Shown: positions 58,674 through 64,000 of the stretch, piece by piece
Layout: the number at the start of each line of letters is the position of its first letter
Position numbering within the stretch: the first letter of the stretch is position 1
DNA from: Porphyromonadaceae bacterium UBA2751
Lineage (GTDB): Bacteria; Bacteroidota; Bacteroidia; Bacteroidales; Muribaculaceae
Direction of reading: 5' to 3'
NCBI GenBank assembly: GCA_002353285.1
Contig: DEJJ01000022.1
Coordinates: forward strand, 568 to 64,567
DNA: 64,000 nucleotides
The notes under the pieces: generated by a model
Database searches by the model: none
What the model was told of the DNA's origin: nothing
What the model saw: only the letters and a program-made list of their open reading frames with translations
Translations under genes and position numbers: made by a program

Positions 58674-61541
58674 TTATTGTCCCAGCAAGATGTTGTAAAT
58701 AATGGTTATATCAACTGATGAAATGATGCCATCATCGTTTTGGTCACCGTTGACGATGTCGCTGTCATCTCCGTTGAGGAGCCAGTTGTAGAGTGCTGTA
58801 ATATCCACACTGCTCACATGGCCGTCGCCGTTTACGTCGCCTGGGACACTGGCACTGCTAAACAAGTCGATGTTCACATGATTCTGCGACGTGTTGATTG
58901 ACAGATAGCCATAACTTGACTCTATCGTGCTATAAGGGCTCACTTCGTTGCCAGTGTCATAATCAAACTGGTGTGTCTGCTCATTGTAGAGATAACCACC
59001 GACGGTGTTCACAAAATAATCGTTTATCACTGGCACAAGCATGTTGGTGGGTGTGGCGGTCGATGTTCCTATATTCTTAAACTTATAGACCTGTCCCTTG
59101 GTCCCCTTCATGAGCATTGCTGTAGAAGCTGGAATGGCACCGTTCCATTTCGACGTGGTGAGACGATTCTTTGATGCGTCATACGACGGTATGGTGTAGA
59201 AGCTGCCTCCGGCAGGCTGTTCCACACTCTTATGACACGAGAAGATGCGAGTGTCGTTGTCTAGTTTCACAAAGGGGCGCATACGTTCATCGGCGGTCGT
59301 CATGTCGTCACTGATGTACCATGTGTATTGCTGATGAGTGAGGCGATAGTACTGCGAGGCGTCCACAAAGTAGAGGCATCCGTCGGCATTGTAGCCAAAG
59401 CATGCCGTGGTCAGTGTGGGAGCGCCGTAGAAAGTCATGCTTGTGATGCCGGGGCAGTGGAAGAACGCATTGAGACCTACATTACGTATCTTAGGCAGCT
59501 CAATGTCGCCGCTGAGCACCGAGTGGTCAAAGGCATATTCTTTGATCACTTCCACGTCACTAAAGCTCATTGACGTTAGATTAGTGGTTTTAGAGAATGC
59601 CGCCTTGCCTATAGTTTTAAGATGGTTTAACGAGCCATTGCTGATTTTCAAGTATTGGCAGTTGTAGAATGCCGAGTCCTCGACCTCCTTAATTGTGTGT
59701 CCATAATAAATAATATTTTCAGTTGAAGAATTTTGTTTCAGAACTTCATAGTAGTTCTTTTCTATGGCAGTAGGGCAATAAAGGTCGCCCCCAACATTTA
59801 AAGAATGGGAAATTTCGATACCATATAAATTGTACTTATTATTGACATGTACCGATTGGCCATGCACTAGTTTCGCCTGTCCACCATCGTAATTGACAGT
59901 ATTATTGGGGTCGGAGTAAGGCTCAGTGCTTGTCACAGTAAAAAACAGGTACCCAGAATAAATGTCCCAGGCGTTACCGTCAACTGACTTGAAGGATGAG
60001 CCTAACGACGTATTCTTATAATAATTAACCATGGGGTAAGGCACATGCAGATTGATGTTAGCACGGTTAACGAGGCCAGCAAGTTGCGAAGGATAATTAT
60101 CACGGTTCAAATAGAGGTCTGTGAGACTGTACAGGCCATCGAAAGAGTCTGCTTTATAGTTAGTTACCGAACTTGGAATGAGCATATAGGTGAGTTTATC
60201 ACAATTGGCGAAAGCGCTGTTCCCTATTGTTTTTACTCCATAATTAAGCACAACTTGTTGTAATTTATTGTGATAATAGCAAGCATAGTCACCAATCTCA
60301 GTGAGCGTCGATGGCTGCACCATTTGATAACCACTCAAAAAATAGGAGTAGTTTGTGCCGCCGCCATTCCTGGGCATGTGTATCAGCTTGGTAAACGACT
60401 TGTTATAGAGATTACTATAACCCGCTGAGGCGTAATGCTGGTTGCTTGAAGAGACTGTATATTTTTCCAAATTGTTGCACATGTAGAATGGCATGTTGCC
60501 GCCCTCGGCCATATAGATGACGCTCGATGGAATGTAGACGTTTACAAGCCCATGGTCGTAGGCGAAGGCCATTGAATTGATGCGTTTCACACCATAATTC
60601 TCACTGCCTGTTTCATACAATTGCAAAGTGGTGATTGCAGGGCAATTGTAGAATGCATAGTTGTCGAGGGTATCAGCACTCACCTTGACGGTGGTCAAAG
60701 CCGTGCAGCCCTGGAAAGCGCTAATGCCTATCTTCTTGGCTTCGGAACCCAGCCATGTGAAGGAGGTGAGGCTCGATTGCCTCTCACTCAACTCAGCAAG
60801 ACGAGGAGCAGCCACAGTGACTTTGTAGTATTCGGGTGATGTGAGACCACCATAAGTATAGTTGTCATTATTTGTCGCGCTCACAGGGATGGAGGGGGTG
60901 TTGGAGAGTAAGCCCACGAGCATGCAGGTGTTGCTTCCGTTCACAACATAACATCCTGAGCCAGAAGAGAAGTCATAGGCACCACGACCATTGGCATTGA
61001 TACTGCTGAAGGCAGAACTGAACGTGCTGTTGGAACTGAAAGCCGTCTTGGCCTCAAACGTCGACACTACCAGAGACGCCGAGCGCATGCCCGAGAATGT
61101 GCCGCTATAGAACGTGGGAACACTCTGAGAGGCATAGTTGAACTGCGTCATGCTGGATGTGTTGGCAAAGGAGTAGTTGTCAAGTAGAGTCACCGAACTG
61201 GGAAGATAGACATACTTGAGCGAGGTGCAGCCCGAAAAAGCATGGTAGCCAATGCTGGTGACGCCATGACACACTTTCAACACTGTGATTCTTGTGTTGC
61301 CCGAGAAAGCATAATCTCTCACATCGGTCACTGTATAGGTTGAACCGCCATAATTTATCTTGCCGGGGAGGTCAATCTCGGTGGGATTAGCGCTCTCACC
61401 GGCACTCGACAGGCCCACACACTCCACAGTATAGCCATAATCGTCGGTTATATAATACTTGAGATTACCTATCGACAGATACTGAGCCTTGGCTGAGAAC
61501 ACAGTCAGGGCAATGATGAAAAACAAAAATAATTTCTTCAT
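58674..61541 (-). CDS. Secreted BspA-like LRR protein with dockerin-like tail
   Basis: A 955-residue exported protein (signal peptide MKKLFLFFIIALTVFSAKAQ). Most of it (about 50-750) is LRR_5-type repeats such as SIGYHAFSGCTSLKYVYLPSSVTLLDNYSFAN, broken by non-LRR segments at about 190-250 and 500-590. A beta-rich region (about 760-890) follows. The C-terminus (about 895-955) is a dockerin type I pair, GDVNGDGHVSSVDITALYNWLL and GDQNDDGIISSVDITIIYNILL, nearly identical in pattern to the tail of the C10 protease. It is the largest BspA-like protein in the window. It has its own promoter and no linked partner. Confidence 0.92.
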   Translation of the reverse strand: MKKLFLFFIIALTVFSAKAQYLSIGNLKYYITDDYGYTVECVGLSSAGESANPTEIDLPGKINYGGSTYTVTDVRDYAFSGNTRITVLKVCHGVTSIGYHAFSGCTSLKYVYLPSSVTLLDNYSFANTSSMTQFNYASQSVPTFYSGTFSGMRSASLVVSTFEAKTAFSSNSTFSSAFSSINANGRGAYDFSSGSGCYVVNGSNTCMLVGLLSNTPSIPVSATNNDNYTYGGLTSPEYYKVTVAAPRLAELSERQSSLTSFTWLGSEAKKIGISAFQGCTALTTVKVSADTLDNYAFYNCPAITTLQLYETGSENYGVKRINSMAFAYDHGLVNVYIPSSVIYMAEGGNMPFYMCNNLEKYTVSSSNQHYASAGYSNLYNKSFTKLIHMPRNGGGTNYSYFLSGYQMVQPSTLTEIGDYACYYHNKLQQVVLNYGVKTIGNSAFANCDKLTYMLIPSSVTNYKADSFDGLYSLTDLYLNRDNYPSQLAGLVNRANINLHVPYPMVNYYKNTSLGSSFKSVDGNAWDIYSGYLFFTVTSTEPYSDPNNTVNYDGGQAKLVHGQSVHVNNKYNLYGIEISHSLNVGGDLYCPTAIEKNYYEVLKQNSSTENIIYYGHTIKEVEDSAFYNCQYLKISNGSLNHLKTIGKAAFSKTTNLTSMSFSDVEVIKEYAFDHSVLSGDIELPKIRNVGLNAFFHCPGITSMTFYGAPTLTTACFGYNADGCLYFVDASQYYRLTHQQYTWYISDDMTTADERMRPFVKLDNDTRIFSCHKSVEQPAGGSFYTIPSYDASKNRLTTSKWNGAIPASTAMLMKGTKGQVYKFKNIGTSTATPTNMLVPVINDYFVNTVGGYLYNEQTHQFDYDTGNEVSPYSTIESSYGYLSINTSQNHVNIDLFSSASVPGDVNGDGHVSSVDITALYNWLLNGDDSDIVNGDQNDDGIISSVDITIIYNILLGQ

Positions 61542-61600
61542 AATTTATTAGTTTTTAATTCACAATCAATCTATCCACAATAATTTGTTTCCATATTCTG

Positions 61601-61608
61601 CAAAATTA
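61601..61608 (-). promoter_or_regulatory. -7 box of the LRR-dockerin gene
   Basis: TAATTTTG on the minus strand, 60 bp before the start codon. Confidence 0.65.
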
Positions 61609-61805
61609 TTCAAAATAATTATTATTTCAAAGAAAATCAGCATTTTTTTTGCGAAAAAGTAATTAAACATTAAGTAAAAACAGCTCGAAAATGTTTTTTT
61701 TGTCGGGCTACAAATCCTGAACAAAATACTTGCAGACATCAAAAATTATGTCTTAATTTGCCCATTCGTAACCAACAATGGTTTGTTCTAACGTTTTAAT
61801 TGACT

Positions 61806-62789
61806 ATGAAATATTTACAACTGCCTTATGATGAGGTGCGACGGCTCACATTCTATCTTGCTATGGAGGAGCATGCTGCCCACTTGCTCAAGGCTAACGA
61901 GAACCTTGATGAACTGTTCTTTACCTGGCGAGTGAAACCTACCGTGATTTTTGGCCGCAACCAGCTCATCGACAGTGAGGTAAATGTGCGATACTGCGAG
62001 GAGAATGGCATTGAGTACTATCGTCGCAAGAGCGGTGGCGGCTGTGTCTATGCCGACATGGACAACATCATGCTGAGCTACATCACTCGCAGCGACGACG
62101 TGACCACCACATTCTCTCATTACACCCACGCCGTGGTCGAGATGCTCAAGGCCTTGGGCCTCAACGCCAGTGACAATAGTCGCAACGATGTGATGGTCGA
62201 CGGCAAGAAGGTGAGCGGCAACGCTTTCTATCACTTGCCAGGCGTGAGCATCGTGCATGGTACCATGCTCTACGACACATGCATGGAAAACATGCTACGG
62301 GCCATCACTCCATCTGCCACCAAGCTCGACAGCAAGGGTGTGAAGAGCGTCAAGAGTCACATTACCACGCTCAATCAGCATCTCACGATGAGCATTGAGG
62401 ACTTTGAGAAGTATATTAAAGATGCAATGTGCGATGACTTTATTGACTTGACTGATAGCGATATTGCTGCCATCGAGAGCATCGAGGCCACCTACCTTAC
62501 CCCCGAATTCATCCTTGGCAACAATCCGCGTTGCAACCTTGAGCGTAGTGGCAGGATTGAGGGCGTGGGGGAATTCAAAATAAGCATGGAGCTCAATCGC
62601 AACATAATCCGTGACATCAACATTGCCGGCGACTTCTTCCTCTTGGGCGATCTAGACGCCATCACTACCCGCCTCAAGGGCTGTCAATTCACTCCACAAG
62701 CAGTTGAAAATGCTTTGAGCGACATCAATATCAGCAAGGTGATTATGAACATGACCGTTGCCCGTTTCTTGTCCATCCTCTTCAACTAA
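61806..62789 (+). CDS. lplA: Lipoate-protein ligase
   Basis: Attaches lipoate to E2 and GcvH proteins in two steps via lipoyl-AMP. The 327 residues begin at ATG 61806 (the TTG at 61800 is not needed) and show RRKSGGGCVYADMDNIMLSYI (about 72-92, the lipoate/ATP binding loop) and the KVSGNAFYHLPGVSIVHGTMLYD segment (about 135-157, with the catalytic lysine). A C-terminal accessory domain (about 240-327) is present, as in the long LplA type, which can act without a partner. It is monocistronic; a degenerate -7 box (TTAATTTG) lies at 61753-61760. Confidence 0.95.
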   Translation: MKYLQLPYDEVRRLTFYLAMEEHAAHLLKANENLDELFFTWRVKPTVIFGRNQLIDSEVNVRYCEENGIEYYRRKSGGGCVYADMDNIMLSYITRSDDVTTTFSHYTHAVVEMLKALGLNASDNSRNDVMVDGKKVSGNAFYHLPGVSIVHGTMLYDTCMENMLRAITPSATKLDSKGVKSVKSHITTLNQHLTMSIEDFEKYIKDAMCDDFIDLTDSDIAAIESIEATYLTPEFILGNNPRCNLERSGRIEGVGEFKISMELNRNIIRDINIAGDFFLLGDLDAITTRLKGCQFTPQAVENALSDINISKVIMNMTVARFLSILFN

Positions 62790-62820
62790 CATGCGCTGTG
62801 GCGCCTTCCGTAAAAAGGGC

Positions 62821-62862
62821 AAAAGTGGCTTCAAAGGTATGGCTCTTCCGAAGCCACTTTTC
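62821..62862 (+). terminator. Terminator of lplA
   Basis: A 12-bp stem AAAAGTGGCTTC/GAAGCCACTTTT with a 17-nt loop; the T-run is short (CTTTTCG), so strength is uncertain. Confidence 0.65.
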
Positions 62863-62938
62863 GTATTAGATGATGATATGATGGTGAGTTTGTTTGTAAG
62901 AGATCTTACCAATTGTTGTAAAATACAATAAAAATGCT

Positions 62939-62946
62939 TATTTTTG
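62939..62946 (+). promoter_or_regulatory. -7 box of the mini-dockerin gene
   Basis: TATTTTTG (context CTTATTTTTGCAAG), 44 bp before the ATG at 62990. The small gene has an intact promoter. Confidence 0.65.
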
Positions 62947-62989
62947 CAAGCAAATTAAATTTGCATTTACCCACAAAAATTCAATTACT

Positions 62990-63163
62990 ATGAAGAAAAA
63001 GCTACTTTTATCGGTCTTATGCCTTCTTGTAGCAATTGGAGCTTTTGCCCTTAAGGGTGATGTTAATGGCAATGGCAGCATCACAAGTGCCGACATAACA
63101 GCACTCTATACAAAAAAATCCTCTTTGAAAGCATCACACACACACTTTAATTGGCACATTTGA
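62990..63163 (+). pseudogene. Tiny exported protein with half a dockerin, probably a broken gene
   Basis: A 57-residue frame with a signal peptide (MKKKLLLSVLCLLVAIGAFA) directly followed by one calcium-loop repeat, GDVNGNGSITSADITALY, the same as in the tails of the C10 and LRR-dockerin proteins. After ALY the frame runs into a 7-A tract (63110-63118) and continues as unrelated TKKSSLKASH. In the next frame the DNA reads KKILFESITHTL then TAA at 63148, which looks more like a dockerin end, so a one-base slip is likely. It may be a leftover of a larger gene whose body was deleted. Promoter intact. Confidence 0.6.
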
Positions 63164-63212
63164 TAAGACTTTATTAAACCACATTATAAATATTTTAACG
63201 TATAAAACGAAG

Positions 63213-64000
63213 ATGAAAATCAATCTTAATCCAACAAAATGGAGTTGCTCCTTCCTCTTTGCACTCGCACTGCTCGGCACTGCACTGTTGAGCAGTTGTA
63301 ACGAAGATAACGGATTGCGCTACTATGACGAAAACTCCCTCGACGTGCCCTACCTCTTCACTGAGGGGTATCAAGATCAAATTCAGTACCCCTATGAGCT
63401 CGCCACGCCACTTACCGACTGGTTGTCGCTTGTGCGTGACGATGTGAAAGTGTGCAAACTCAGCATCCCAGGCACTCACGACAGTATGACTGGCATGGGT
63501 TTCTACACACCAATTGTTAAGTATTTCTCTAACATTATGGCAATCAGTCAAGTGTCGACTTTCTCCGAGCAGATGTCGTGCGGAATCCGTTTCTTCGACT
63601 TCCGTCCAGTAGTGGCTATCGACACCCTTGCCCAAAAGCCCGAAGACAGGCAAATTCTGCGCCTTGCGCACGGCTTTACCGAGGTCGACGTGACACTCGA
63701 GGAATCAATCGACTGGATGCAGCAGTTCCTCAAGTCGCACCCCTCGGAGTTCTTCATTGTGAAAATACAAGCCGACAATGGAATGGAAAGCCAGCAAAAC
63801 TGGTCTATCTTGCTCAACAAGGTGCTCTCTATGCCTAAGTTCCAAGGGCTCTTTGTCGAGAGCTGGCACCCCGACATCACTGTGGGCGAGATGCGTGGCA
63901 AGATATTGTGGCTCAGTCGCTACGACCTGCGTCCTGTTAATCCAGCCTTCCACTATCCTGTTGCTTACTGTGACTGGCCCGACGAGGACCCCGATGTCGA
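63213..64000 (+). CDS. Lipoprotein with PI-PLC X-like domain (partial, runs off the window)
   Basis: The frame opens at 63213 and is still open at the window end (262 codons seen). The N-terminus is a lipoprotein signal with LLSSC lipobox (cysteine about 29). About 85-260 read as the X domain of phosphatidylinositol-specific phospholipase C: CKLSIPGTHDSMTG (about 89-102, first catalytic histidine), CGIRFFDFRPV (about 130-140) and LRLAHGF (second histidine, about 157). Family members cleave PI or inositol glycans to a cyclic phosphate. I infer a surface enzyme on host or dietary inositol lipids. The C-terminus and the remaining acid/base residues are outside the window. Confidence 0.88.
   Translation, partial: MKINLNPTKWSCSFLFALALLGTALLSSCNEDNGLRYYDENSLDVPYLFTEGYQDQIQYPYELATPLTDWLSLVRDDVKVCKLSIPGTHDSMTGMGFYTPIVKYFSNIMAISQVSTFSEQMSCGIRFFDFRPVVAIDTLAQKPEDRQILRLAHGFTEVDVTLEESIDWMQQFLKSHPSEFFIVKIQADNGMESQQNWSILLNKVLSMPKFQGLFVESWHPDITVGEMRGKILWLSRYDLRPVNPAFHYPVAYCDWPDEDPDV

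Overview
The window is chromosomal DNA from a member of the Bacteroidales. The evidence is the near-universal TAnnTTTG -7 promoter box, the absence of Shine-Dalgarno sequences, a TonB receptor paired with PnuT under a TPP riboswitch, family M49 and S9 dipeptidyl peptidases, BspA-like leucine-rich proteins, C-terminal sorting tails that resemble type IX secretion signals, dockerin-like tails and a long-tailed ribosomal protein S16. Gene style points to a gut lineage such as Muribaculaceae or Prevotellaceae, but this cannot be settled from one window. No phage, transposase, CRISPR array or rRNA was seen. Start sites were placed with the help of the -7 boxes: for several genes the longest open frame begins with TTG inside the -7 box, so a downstream ATG is used.

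Layout. 1-4.5 kb: pnp and a dicarboxylate/amino-acid symporter. 3.9-7 kb (minus): a thiamin uptake locus made of a TPP riboswitch, a TonB receptor and PnuT. 7-9.8 kb (minus): an AlkD-like protein and dipeptidyl peptidase III. 10-16.4 kb (plus): a secreted GH9-NodB fusion, then etfB-etfA-acyl-CoA dehydrogenase. 16.4-17.5 kb: a gene-free mosaic of repeats. 17.5-21.7 kb (minus): a 1383-residue secreted protein with a ~200-nt leader. 21.9-22.9 kb: a second gene-free stretch with a candidate small RNA and an array of promoter-like repeats. 22.9-28.8 kb (plus): DPP IV, miaA and a C10 protease with a dockerin-like tail. 28.9-31 kb: tRNA-Gln, rpsP, rpmH (opposite strand) and efp. 31-36 kb (minus): LRR protein, glycosyltransferase, radC and secreted endonuclease I. 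36-39 kb (minus): dnaB and an acetyl-xylan-esterase-like hydrolase. 39-46 kb (plus): an alpha-2-macroglobulin-like protein and dinB. 46-52 kb (minus): the cell-shape operon mreB-mreC-mreD-mrdA-rodA. 52-54.4 kb: an alanine/sodium symporter and a small secreted protein. 54.5-58.5 kb (minus): galK, a sugar nucleotidyltransferase, a Fur-family regulator and a DUF1015 protein. 58.7-61.5 kb (minus): an LRR-dockerin protein. 61.8-64 kb (plus): lplA, a tiny broken dockerin gene and the start of a PI-PLC-like lipoprotein cut by the window edge.

Functionally the window mixes housekeeping genes (RNA decay, translation, replication, cell shape, lipoylation) with secreted or surface proteins for protein, glycan and nucleic-acid breakdown. 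The least ordinary material is between genes: a dispersed mosaic repeat family, hairpin-plus-promoter cassettes, and an orphan promoter-to-terminator unit of about 280 nt. Among the proteins, the GH9-NodB fusion and the macroglobulin without a thioester are the most unusual.
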